From the NCBI GenBank assembly GCA_003487005.1, contig DNFG01000026.1, positions 1 through 8,589 of the forward strand: a stretch of 8,589 bases of DNA. Direction: 5' to 3'. This stretch comes from Bryobacterales bacterium (lineage in GTDB: Bacteria > Acidobacteriota > Terriglobia > Bryobacterales > Bryobacteraceae). Both the position numbers and the translations under genes were made by a program. A model generated the notes under the pieces. It did no database searches and was not told the DNA's origin. It was given only the letters and a program-made list of their open reading frames with translations. Below are positions 1-6,250 of this stretch, in pieces; position 1 is the first letter of the stretch, and each line of letters begins with the position of its first letter.

Positions 1-13
1 GCTCTTCCGATCT
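1..13. other. Illumina adapter remnant at the contig end
   Basis: Bases 1-13 (GCTCTTCCGATCT) are identical to the last 13 bases of the Illumina TruSeq/paired-end adapter. An exact 13-base match starting at base 1 is very unlikely by chance. The reading frame supports an artefact. The partial oxidoreductase is open through this stretch but reads A-L-P-I-Y, where the family expects a strand ending in T-P-x-H-L-H. The codon at the junction is tat (Tyr), formed from adapter t plus genomic at; cat (His) would restore the family motif. True genomic sequence therefore probably begins at base 14. Confidence 0.9.
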
Positions 14-906
14 ATCTGCACTGCGAACACTTTACCGCCGTCATGGAAGCCGGCCGCCACTGTTATCAGGAAAAGACGATGGCGTTCACGGTGGACCACG
101 CAAAGCGCATGCGCGCCGCTTACGAGAAGGCGGGGAACCGGATTGTCTCGATCGGCCACCAGTCCTGCTCCTCCGGGGTGATGCAGGACGCCCTGGCGCT
201 GCTCGCGGGGGAGCCGATGGGCAAGATCACGGGCATCCACATGACGATGTACCGCAACACGCCCCACGGCAAGCCGCAGTGGGCGCGGCCGGTCTATCCC
301 GACATGACGCCGGAGAACGTGCTGTGGAAGTCGTTCCTTGGTGACTCGCCGGAGATGGAGTTCGACGCCAACCGCTTCATGAACTGGCGGTTTTTCTGGG
401 AGTATTCGGGCGGCAACGTTTACGAGAACATGTGCCACCAGATCGCGTTCTGGTACAAAGCGCTCGACCTTCAGATACCGAAGGCGGCCACGATGACCGG
501 GGGCGTGTATCTGTGGAAGGACGGCCGCGAAGTGCCCGACACGATGTGCGTCACGCTCGAACAGCCCGAGGAGATGCTGATCAGCTGGAACTCGGGCTTC
601 GGCAACGATTATTTGCGCGCCACCGAGGACGTGCTCGGCACCGACGGGACCATCGCCAAGGGCCAGCAGATCCGCTGGCTTCCGCAGCGCGTCAATACGC
701 GCGACCGCGAGGAAAAGCTGGGCCGGACGCCCACCGCACCGCAGGCGCACATGCAGAACTTCTTCGATTCGATCCGCCAGAACAAGACGCCGAACTGCCC
801 GTTCGAGGTCGGCTACCGTTCCTCGATCGCCTGCCGGATGGCCGTCGAAAGCTACCGGCAGCAGCGAACCATCCGCTGGGACGCGGACCGCGAAGAGCTG
901 GTCTGA
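14..906 (+). CDS. Gfo/Idh/MocA family oxidoreductase, 5'-truncated
   Basis: This is the C-terminal part of an NAD(P)-dependent sugar or inositol dehydrogenase-like protein, with about 296 genomic codons present. The N-terminal Rossmann half with its G-x-G-x-x-G nucleotide loop lies beyond the contig end. Visible family marks, counting codons from base 1, are L-H-C-E-H-F (6-11), A-G-R-H-C-Y-Q-E-K-T-M-A (17-28), which is the catalytic E-K-P region with Thr in place of Pro, and S-G-G-N-V-Y-E-N-M-C-H-Q (136-147), whose His fits the conserved active-site His of the substrate domain. The frame ends at TGA 904-906. A Met at base 43 is internal to the conserved region and is not the true start. The methylthioadenosine phosphorylase gene follows after 33 nt, and a DUF1080 protein lies three genes down. 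These proteins often oxidise glycosides to 3-keto forms in DUF1080-containing loci, but the substrate here is unknown. Confidence 0.9.
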
Positions 907-925
907 TTTCACATTTCACTACATT

Positions 926-931
926 GAGGAG
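926..931 (+). promoter_or_regulatory. Ribosome binding site fixing the TTG start at 940
   Basis: GAGGAG lies 8 nt before TTG 940-942, in a short AT-rich spacer after the oxidoreductase stop. No ATG or GTG in this frame lies nearby, and the protein homology begins at once after TTG, so this site decides the start. Confidence 0.7.
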
Positions 932-939
932 TTGATATT

Positions 940-1806
940 TTGCAGGCGAAGATCGGCATTATCGGCGGCAGCGGGCTCTATTCGATGCCCGGCTTTACCA
1001 ATCAGCAGGAAGTGGTGCTCGACACCCCCTTCGGCGCTCCTTCGGACGCCTACATCGTGGGCGAGATGGCGGGCAAGCCGGTCGCGTTCCTCGCCCGGCA
1101 TGGCCGCGGCCACCGTTTGACCCCCTCGGAACTGAATTTCCGCGCCAATATTCACGGATTCAAGCAACTTGGCGTGGAATGGATCATTTCGCTCTCCGCT
1201 GTCGGGTCGCTCAAGGAAGAGCACAAGCCGCTGGATTTCGTGATCCCCGACCAGTTTGTTGACCGCACGATGGGCCGGCAGTCGACGTTCTTCGGTGAAG
1301 GGCTGGTCGGCCACATCAGCTTCGGCGACCCTGTCTGCGGCGCGCTGGCGAAGCTTCTGCATCACGCCTGCGCCGAGGCGGGCGTGGCTTCGAAATTGGG
1401 CGGCACCTACATTTGCATGGAGGGTCCGGCGTTTTCGACGAAGGCGGAATCGAACCTGTACCGGTCCTGGGGCATGGACGTGATCGGGATGACCAATCTG
1501 CAGGAAGCCAAGCTCGCCCGCGAGGCTGAGTTGTGCTACGCGACCGTGGCGATGGTCACCGACTACGACTGCTGGCACCCGGAACACGACGCCGTCACCG
1601 TCGCGGATATCGTCAGAAACCTGCATCATAACGCTGAAAATGCGCAAAAAGTGGTGCAAAAAGCCGTAGAACTGCTTTCCACCGGCGAACGGAGCTGCCC
1701 TTGCGCGTCGGCCCTCGAGTTCGCCCTGATTACCGACAAGTCGAAGGTCCCGTCCGAAACCAGGACGAAGCTGGAGCTGCTGGTTGGCAAGTATTTCGCC
1801 GAATGA
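940..1806 (+). CDS. mtnP: S-methyl-5'-thioadenosine phosphorylase
   Basis: This 288-residue cytoplasmic enzyme should cleave 5'-methylthioadenosine with phosphate to adenine and 5-methylthioribose-1-phosphate, recycling the by-product of polyamine and other SAM-dependent synthesis. The length is close to human MTAP (283). Visible motifs are [10 protein letters not shown] (5-14, phosphate loop), R-H-G-R-G-H (53-58), L-S-A-V-G-S-L (85-91), [12 protein letters not shown] (160-171), [13 protein letters not shown] (183-195) and T-D-Y-D-C-W (207-212). The two Asp of D-Y-D match the residues that give 6-aminopurine preference in MTAP, so MTAP is favoured over purine nucleoside phosphorylase. It starts at TTG, supported by a good ribosome binding site and the immediate start of homology. 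It ends at TGA 1804-1806, inside the next gene. A Cys-Pro-Cys lies at 253-255. An inosine-type substrate cannot be fully excluded from sequence alone. Confidence 0.93.
   Translation: MQAKIGIIGGSGLYSMPGFTNQQEVVLDTPFGAPSDAYIVGEMAGKPVAFLARHGRGHRLTPSELNFRANIHGFKQLGVEWIISLSAVGSLKEEHKPLDFVIPDQFVDRTMGRQSTFFGEGLVGHISFGDPVCGALAKLLHHACAEAGVASKLGGTYICMEGPAFSTKAESNLYRSWGMDVIGMTNLQEAKLAREAELCYATVAMVTDYDCWHPEHDAVTVADIVRNLHHNAENAQKVVQKAVELLSTGERSCPCASALEFALITDKSKVPSETRTKLELLVGKYFAE
1773..1776 (+). promoter_or_regulatory. Ribosome binding site for the TTG start at 1784
   Basis: GGAG lies 7 nt before TTG 1784 and is embedded in the end of the phosphorylase coding sequence. It supports a start that overlaps the upstream gene by 23 nt. 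The next plausible start, GTG at 1862, has no such site. Confidence 0.45.
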
Positions 1807-3028
1807 GCTCGCGGTTGAGCTTCTGAATCACTGCCTGCGCGGCGACGCCTGGCCCGCCGACGTGCTCGACTCGCTCGTCGAGGAGGCGATTGACGAAGAT
1901 CCCGCATTCGCCGCACCGGCCACCCGCGCCCTGTTTTCGGTTCTGATCGAGCGTCTGGCGGATCTGTTCGAACCCCGGCTTTGCGGCGTCTATGCGCGGC
2001 TTTTTGCGCGTGTGATCGAACGGGTGCGCCCGGAGATCGGAACGGCCGCCGCGCTTGCCGCCCGCTATGACGAAGTGCGCGCGGTCCGTCCGCCCGCTTT
2101 CGAGCCGGAGACCGTGCTGGTCCCATCGCGGGTCACGCTGGGCGCCGATATTGCCGTCACCAGCCTGGTGCTCGATGCCGCCAAACAGCGGTTTCCCGGC
2201 GCGCGGATCCTGTTCGCCGCGCCGGCCAAGTCCTGGGAGCTGTTCGAAAAGGACCCCCGGCTGACGCATTTGCCGCTGCGTTATGGCCGCGGCGCGCTGC
2301 TGCGGGACCGACTCGCCGTCTTCGAGGAGCTGCGCGAGGCTGCCGCCGCGCCCGGGACACTGGTCCTCGATCCCGACTCCCGGCTCACACAACTCGGGCT
2401 GCTCCCCGTTTGCGACGCGCGCCGCCACCACCTGTTCGAATCCCGCGGATTCGGCGGCGACGGCCTTGAAACCCTGCCCGCGTTGACCGCGCGCTGGCTC
2501 CGGCAGACGCTCGGCGCCGGTGAGGTGGTCCCCTATTTGCACCCCCGGTACCATTACGAACCGGCCTCGACGCCGCTCGTTACAGTCAGTTTCGGAGTCG
2601 GCGAGAACCCGGCCAAGCGGGTGGAAGACCCCTTCGAGGAGGAACTGCTCCGCCATCTCGCGGGCCTCGAAGCGCAGGTGATGGTGGACCTTGGTGCGCC
2701 CGGCAGCGAGGAGGAGGAGCGCGTGGAATCCGCGCTCGGCGCGCTGGGAGAGACCGCCGGGCGCATTGGCGTGCATCGCGGACCGTTCGCCTCGTTCGCC
2801 GCCCTGATCGCTTCTTCTTCGTTCTACCTTGGCTACGACTCAGCCGGCCAGCATGTCGCCGCGGCCCTCGGTGTTCCGCTCCTCAGCATCTTTCAGGGGA
2901 TGGCCTCGGCCCGGATGGCAGCCCGCTGGCGGCCCGACAGCCCCGGTCCGGTCACCGTCCTCCACGCCGCCGAGTTCCAGGACGTGCAGGACCTTTTGGG
3001 GGCTGTCCGCCACGCAATCCGGCCCTAA
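1784..3028 (+). CDS. Glycosyltransferase family 9-like protein (ADP-heptose:LPS heptosyltransferase fold)
   Basis: This is a 414-residue protein with a likely two-domain GT-B fold. Residues 1-105 are a mostly helical extension. A first Rossmann half starts near 111, with [13 protein letters not shown] (115-127) in place of the family's L-G-D-x-x-x-x-T-P loop, then R-F-P-G-A-R-I-L-F (136-144). The second half starts near 264, with [12 protein letters not shown] (268-279), where GT9 members have a G-x-S-x-x-K-R-W-like phosphate-binding stretch. It then carries the family hallmark [16 protein letters not shown] (350-365). GT9 enzymes move ADP-heptose or related sugars onto lipopolysaccharide core or other glycans at the inner face of the membrane. 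The first loop has an extra residue and lacks the Pro, so donor and acceptor are uncertain. It starts at TTG and overlaps the phosphorylase gene by 23 nt, suggesting translational coupling. An unassigned GT-B protein is the alternative. Confidence 0.72.
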   Translation: MASISPNELAVELLNHCLRGDAWPADVLDSLVEEAIDEDPAFAAPATRALFSVLIERLADLFEPRLCGVYARLFARVIERVRPEIGTAAALAARYDEVRAVRPPAFEPETVLVPSRVTLGADIAVTSLVLDAAKQRFPGARILFAAPAKSWELFEKDPRLTHLPLRYGRGALLRDRLAVFEELREAAAAPGTLVLDPDSRLTQLGLLPVCDARRHHLFESRGFGGDGLETLPALTARWLRQTLGAGEVVPYLHPRYHYEPASTPLVTVSFGVGENPAKRVEDPFEEELLRHLAGLEAQVMVDLGAPGSEEEERVESALGALGETAGRIGVHRGPFASFAALIASSSFYLGYDSAGQHVAAALGVPLLSIFQGMASARMAARWRPDSPGPVTVLHAAEFQDVQDLLGAVRHAIRP

Positions 3029-3047
3029 AATAACAGCCTGAGGCACC

Positions 3048-4175
3048 ATGTTCGCATTCCTGCTGTTTCTCCTCGCGGCCGATCCGCAAATGCTGCCGAA
3101 AGACCAGACCGCCGCGGGCTGGATCCAGCTTTTTGACGGCGCATCCCTGTTCGGCTGGTCTCCCGGACCCGGCACCGCCTGGACCGCTACGGGCGGTGTG
3201 CTGTCGGCGGCCAAGGGGTCCTCGGGTTGGCTGACCACCCATGCCGCGTTCGGCGACTACCGCCTGCGCCTCGAATACCGGGTCGCCCGGCCGGACGTGG
3301 AAAGCGGTGTCGGGCTGCGGATGGGCCGCGAGGGCGGCTATGTCGTCCGGATTCAGGACACCGACCCCAAATTCCCCACCGGCAGCATCGCCGGCCGGGT
3401 CAAGGCGAAGGCCCCGAAGCCGGAGTCCGGGAAATGGCGCGCTCTCGATGTCACCGTTCGCGGCACGCGGGTCACCGTCCGCCTGGACGGGCGCCCGGTC
3501 TCGAATCTGAAGCACTTTGGCCCACTGCACGGGCCCATCGGGCTCCAGTTTGTCGAGGGAAACCCCATCGAATTCCGCAATATCGTTCTCAAACCGCTCG
3601 ACATGGCTTGCCTGTTCAACGGCCGGGACCTCGCGGGCTGGCGGGTCGAGCGCGGGGGGAACTGGAGTGTCCGCGAAGGCGTGGTGCATGTCGAGGGCGG
3701 TCCGGGGATGCTCGAAAGCGAGCGGGTCTGGGACGATTTCATCCTTCAGATTGACGTCCGGACCAATCCGGCCAAACCGGGCGATCACCCCAACTCGGGC
3801 CTGTTCTTCCGCGGCGACCGCGGCGTGTTCTGGAGCGGTTACGAATCGCAGATCCGCAACGAACACGAGGGCGATGATCCGGCGAAACCCGTCGATTTCG
3901 GGACTGGCGGAATCTACCGGTCGCAACCCGCGCGGCGCATTGTGGCGAAGGATGGCGAATGGATGACGAAGACGATCGCCGTCCAGGGCCGGCGGATCAG
4001 CGTCTGGGTCGACGGCTTCCCGGTGACGAGTTGGGAGGACGCCCGGGCCGAGGGCCTGAGTGTCCGCGACGGCAAAGCGAGGCTGATGCGCGGCACATTG
4101 AGCCTCCAGGCCCACGATCCCGGCACCAACCTCGATTTCAACAACCTCTGTATTGCTCCGCTGACGCGCCGCTAG
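3048..4175 (+). CDS. Two-domain DUF1080 (3-keto-disaccharide hydrolase family) protein, exported
   Basis: This 375-residue protein has tandem DUF1080 (PF06439) concanavalin-like jelly-roll domains. Domain 1 spans about 24-183, with L-F-D-G-A-S-L-F-G-W (28-37), E-S-G-V-G-L-R-M (85-92) and G-P-I-G-L-Q-F (162-168). Domain 2 spans about 187-372, with L-F-N-G-R-D-L-A-G-W (189-198), N-S-G-L-F-F-R-G (249-256), Y-E-S-Q-I (265-269), G-T-G-G-I-Y (285-290) and L-Q-A-H-D (353-357). Domain 2 is nearer the usual consensus and is the likelier catalytic unit; domain 1 may bind carbohydrate. The short hydrophobic N-terminus (M-F-A-F-L-L-F-L-L-A-A) resembles a signal peptide but lacks a basic n-region. ATG 3048 follows GAGG (3040-3043) by 4 nt. 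Family members hydrolyse or eliminate 3-keto-glycosides made by Gfo/Idh/MocA dehydrogenases, which agrees with the first gene of this cluster. Its TAG overlaps the stop of the converging gene. Confidence 0.85.
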   Translation: MFAFLLFLLAADPQMLPKDQTAAGWIQLFDGASLFGWSPGPGTAWTATGGVLSAAKGSSGWLTTHAAFGDYRLRLEYRVARPDVESGVGLRMGREGGYVVRIQDTDPKFPTGSIAGRVKAKAPKPESGKWRALDVTVRGTRVTVRLDGRPVSNLKHFGPLHGPIGLQFVEGNPIEFRNIVLKPLDMACLFNGRDLAGWRVERGGNWSVREGVVHVEGGPGMLESERVWDDFILQIDVRTNPAKPGDHPNSGLFFRGDRGVFWSGYESQIRNEHEGDDPAKPVDFGTGGIYRSQPARRIVAKDGEWMTKTIAVQGRRISVWVDGFPVTSWEDARAEGLSVRDGKARLMRGTLSLQAHDPGTNLDFNNLCIAPLTRR

Positions 4176-5089
4176 AGTTCCTTGCGCCACTGGCGGGCGA
4201 AGGCGAGCGCCTCGCGTGCCGGCGCGGCGCCGAAGCGGTAGATCATCTTCCACTGCCAGCTTCGCGACTCGTGAGCGGCGTTGACGAAGACCGTCCGGTT
4301 GGCCCGCTGCGTGGTTTGGGCCGCGAAATCGACCGAAGCGGCGGTCCGGATGAACTCGTCCAGGGACTTGGCGAGCACGGCATTCAGGTTCATCCGGTCA
4401 TAGTTTGCCTGCTGCGCCGCCGCCGCTGATTCATTACTGGCGGCCGTGAGGGCGGCTTCATCGGCGGGTCCGCCGGCTTCGACGCTTTTCAGGATGCCGT
4501 AAGCCTTCCGTGCCTTCTCCGGATCGGAAGCCAGCAGGCCCTCGATCGCTTTGGCGCGATTGAGCAGGTCCTGGTTGCGAGCCCGGTCCGTGGCGTTGTC
4601 CGATGTCTTCAGATTCTCCCGATGGGATTCGATCTCGGCGGGGAGCATCATCCGGATTGCTTCGACCGGCATGGCCGAGTAGGTCGCGTACATCTGTCCG
4701 GCCAACTGCCGCTGCATGTCGTCCACGTTCGGGGTGGCGGCCGGGCGCGGCGCGGAGCCATGCCGGACGGCGTTGTGCGCCTGCCGCAGCCACGCATCGT
4801 GAGCGGCGCGGAAGGCCTCCGACATGAGGATCGCCTTCACTCTGGGGGCGGCCTCGCGGACGAGCGCCACGCGCGCCGGTTCATCCAGCGCGGCGACCGC
4901 TTTCCGGACCCGGCCATCCAGAAGCCGGCTCGCCGGGCGTTCGATGCCAGACGATTCGGTGGCCATTTTCGTGGCCTCGAGCATTTTGTCGTGAGTCCAG
5001 TCGAGGGCCGGGAGACCGGCCGGAATGGAGGCGGCGGCAAGGCCGCAGGCGAGGGTGAGAGGGAGCAGGGAGTTGGTGAATTTGGACAT
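4172..5089 (-). CDS. Exported alpha-helical protein of unknown function
   Basis: I do not recognise the family of this 305-residue protein. ATG at 5089 is chosen because it opens a typical signal peptide: basic M-S-K-F, a hydrophobic core over about 7-22, and likely cleavage near I-P-A-G-L-P-A (22-28). The frame stays open upstream to 5566, but that extension is arginine-rich, lies opposite the pentapeptide gene and looks spurious. The mature part appears mostly helical, rich in Ala, Arg and Glu, with a linker at 111-121 (G-S-A-P-R-P-A-A-T-P-N) and an Ala/Gln-rich stretch at 213-229. A T-L-A-C tetrapeptide (12-15) is a poor lipobox, so a lipoprotein is unlikely. A purine-rich GGGAGGA lies 20 nt upstream (5110-5116 reversed), too far for a normal ribosome binding site. 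The protein is probably periplasmic. It is transcribed divergently from the pentapeptide gene. Confidence 0.75.
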   Translation of the reverse strand: MSKFTNSLLPLTLACGLAAASIPAGLPALDWTHDKMLEATKMATESSGIERPASRLLDGRVRKAVAALDEPARVALVREAAPRVKAILMSEAFRAAHDAWLRQAHNAVRHGSAPRPAATPNVDDMQRQLAGQMYATYSAMPVEAIRMMLPAEIESHRENLKTSDNATDRARNQDLLNRAKAIEGLLASDPEKARKAYGILKSVEAGGPADEAALTAASNESAAAAQQANYDRMNLNAVLAKSLDEFIRTAASVDFAAQTTQRANRTVFVNAAHESRSWQWKMIYRFGAAPAREALAFARQWRKEL

Positions 5090-5157
5090 ACAACGGCAAA
5101 CGCGCAAATCCTCCCTGCTCCGGCTCAGCAAGGTTGCCGGATCGCCCCCCGACCCGG

Positions 5158-5180
5158 GCACGGTTTTACTCAAACCGCGC
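5158..5180. promoter_or_regulatory. Imperfect palindrome in the divergent intergenic spacer
   Basis: CGGTTT (5161-5166) and AAACCG (5172-5177) form a perfect 6-bp inverted repeat around the 5-base centre TACTC. Two further pairs lie beyond one mismatch (5158-5159 with 5179-5180), giving 8 of 9 paired positions. It sits 14 nt before the ATG at 5195 and 68 nt from the opposite ATG at 5089. It could be an operator or a leader hairpin for either gene. I saw no convincing -35/-10 pair in the 105-bp spacer, so the role is inferred. Confidence 0.3.
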
Positions 5181-5194
5181 TGATTCCTACCGAT

Positions 5195-6247
5195 ATGTCC
5201 AATATCATGGCCTGGCCGTTCCAGAAACTCGAGTTCCCGCCCGAAGCCACGGACTCGAAGCCGGAGGACCATGCCGGTCCAGACCTGACGGAACTGCACT
5301 GGCAGCCTCCCCCGCGTCTGGCCGACGAAGCGCCGCCGGCCCTCGCGATCGTTCGTCAGGCGCTCTCTCGCCACAGCCTCTGGCTCAACAACACTTCTGG
5401 CGGACAGCAGGCCGAACTGGAAGGCTATCAGCTCGAACAGCCCAGGCTGGGCGCGGCCCGGATGGACCGCGCGCTGCTTCGCCGGCTTTCCTGGCCGGGG
5501 GCGCAAATGATTGGCAGTTCCTGGATCGAGGTGGAGGCCGCTCTGTGCGATTTTTCGCTTTCTCATTTCGGCCCGGCTTCAATGACCGCCAGCCGCTGGG
5601 CCAAGTCCAAACTCGACATGGCCAGCCTCTCCGGCGCCGACCTGTGTGAAGCTCTGCTTGAAGAGTGCAGTTTCGAGCAGGTGAAGGCTGCCGGATCGCG
5701 CTGGATGGAGACGCGGCTGTCCCGCGTCAATTTCACCGGAGCCCATCTGCGCCAGGCCGCCTTCCACCAGGCCCACGCCCTCGAATGTAACTTCACGGGT
5801 GCAGACCTGGAAGAATCCCTTTTCTACCGTGCTGAGCTGCAACGCTGCCGGTTTCAGAAGGTCCGCGGCCCGAACCTGAATTTCGGCGTGGCGCGCCTGC
5901 AGCATTGTGATTTCTCCGAAGCCAGCCTCCGTGATGCCCGTTTCGGCCGCGCCCGGGTCATCGTCGGCCAGTTTCTGAAGTGCGACCTTCGCGGTGCGGA
6001 CTTCCGGGGCGCCGACCTCCGCGCCTGCACGTTTAGCGGTGCGCAACTGGACGGAGCGCGCTTCCTGGACGCGCGCACCTACGGAGCCGACTTCCGCGGC
6101 GCAAATCTCTCCGGCGCCCGCGATCTCTCCGCCAGACAACTGGCTCAAGCCCTGACCGATCCGGCAACGACACTCCCAAACGGACTGCCCGGGCCCTACC
6201 TGCGCGGCTCCGGCGCCGAACGACCCGGTCTGCGCGTCCGCTCCTGA
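5195..6247 (+). CDS. Pentapeptide-repeat protein
   Basis: This is a 350-residue cytoplasmic protein without signal peptide or membrane segments. Residues 1-70 are non-repetitive and end in a cap (L-S-R-H-S-L-W-L-N-N-T-S-G-G, 57-70) like that found before repeats in other family members. Residues 71-310 can be divided into 48 consecutive pentapeptides without an insertion or deletion. The central residue is Leu, Phe, Met or Trp at nearly every multiple of 5, and Ala, Cys, Ser or Val two residues earlier. This predicts a right-handed quadrilateral beta-helix of about 12 coils. The tail has S-A-R-Q-L-A-Q-A-L-T (312-321) and T-L-P-N-G-L-P (326-332), a common family ending. Some members (MfpA, Qnr) mimic DNA and bind gyrase; nothing here shows that role, and the function is unknown. 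ATG 5195 is the first Met in the frame after the spacer. ATG 5207 is possible, and neither has a clear ribosome binding site. Confidence 0.9.
   Translation: MSNIMAWPFQKLEFPPEATDSKPEDHAGPDLTELHWQPPPRLADEAPPALAIVRQALSRHSLWLNNTSGGQQAELEGYQLEQPRLGAARMDRALLRRLSWPGAQMIGSSWIEVEAALCDFSLSHFGPASMTASRWAKSKLDMASLSGADLCEALLEECSFEQVKAAGSRWMETRLSRVNFTGAHLRQAAFHQAHALECNFTGADLEESLFYRAELQRCRFQKVRGPNLNFGVARLQHCDFSEASLRDARFGRARVIVGQFLKCDLRGADFRGADLRACTFSGAQLDGARFLDARTYGADFRGANLSGARDLSARQLAQALTDPATTLPNGLPGPYLRGSGAERPGLRVRS
5405..6124 (+). repeat. 48 in-register pentapeptide repeats (coding)
   Basis: This 720-bp stretch encodes residues 71-310 of the pentapeptide protein. Phe occupies every tenth residue from 180 to 300 (13 in succession), with Leu at most intervening fifth positions (175, 185, 205, 215, 235, 245, 265, 275, 285, 305). 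The repeat is at protein level; the DNA units have diverged and are not exact tandem copies. Confidence 0.88.
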
Positions 6248-6250
6248 TCC

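Noticed and set aside
12..15. Lipobox in the exported 305-residue protein (numbers are residues: T-L-A-C)
   Set aside because: The -3 residue is Thr and -2 is Leu, which fits the lipobox consensus poorly. A standard signal peptidase site further on is more likely.
919..1659. Long open frame on the minus strand opposite the methylthioadenosine phosphorylase gene
   Set aside because: It is antisense to a gene with strong family motifs, and its product shows no recognisable domain. High GC makes such open shadows common.
2952..4253. 433-codon open frame on the minus strand across the DUF1080 gene
   Set aside because: The plus-strand product has clear tandem DUF1080 motifs, while the antisense product is low-complexity and unlike any family I know.
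4622..5194. Upstream extension of the pentapeptide protein by 191 codons
   Set aside because: It lies antisense to the exported protein gene and crosses the intergenic spacer. The family cap and repeats begin well after ATG 5195.
5090..5566. Upstream extension of the exported protein by 159 codons
   Set aside because: It would bury a good signal peptide inside the protein, is Arg-rich without family features, and lies opposite the pentapeptide coding region.
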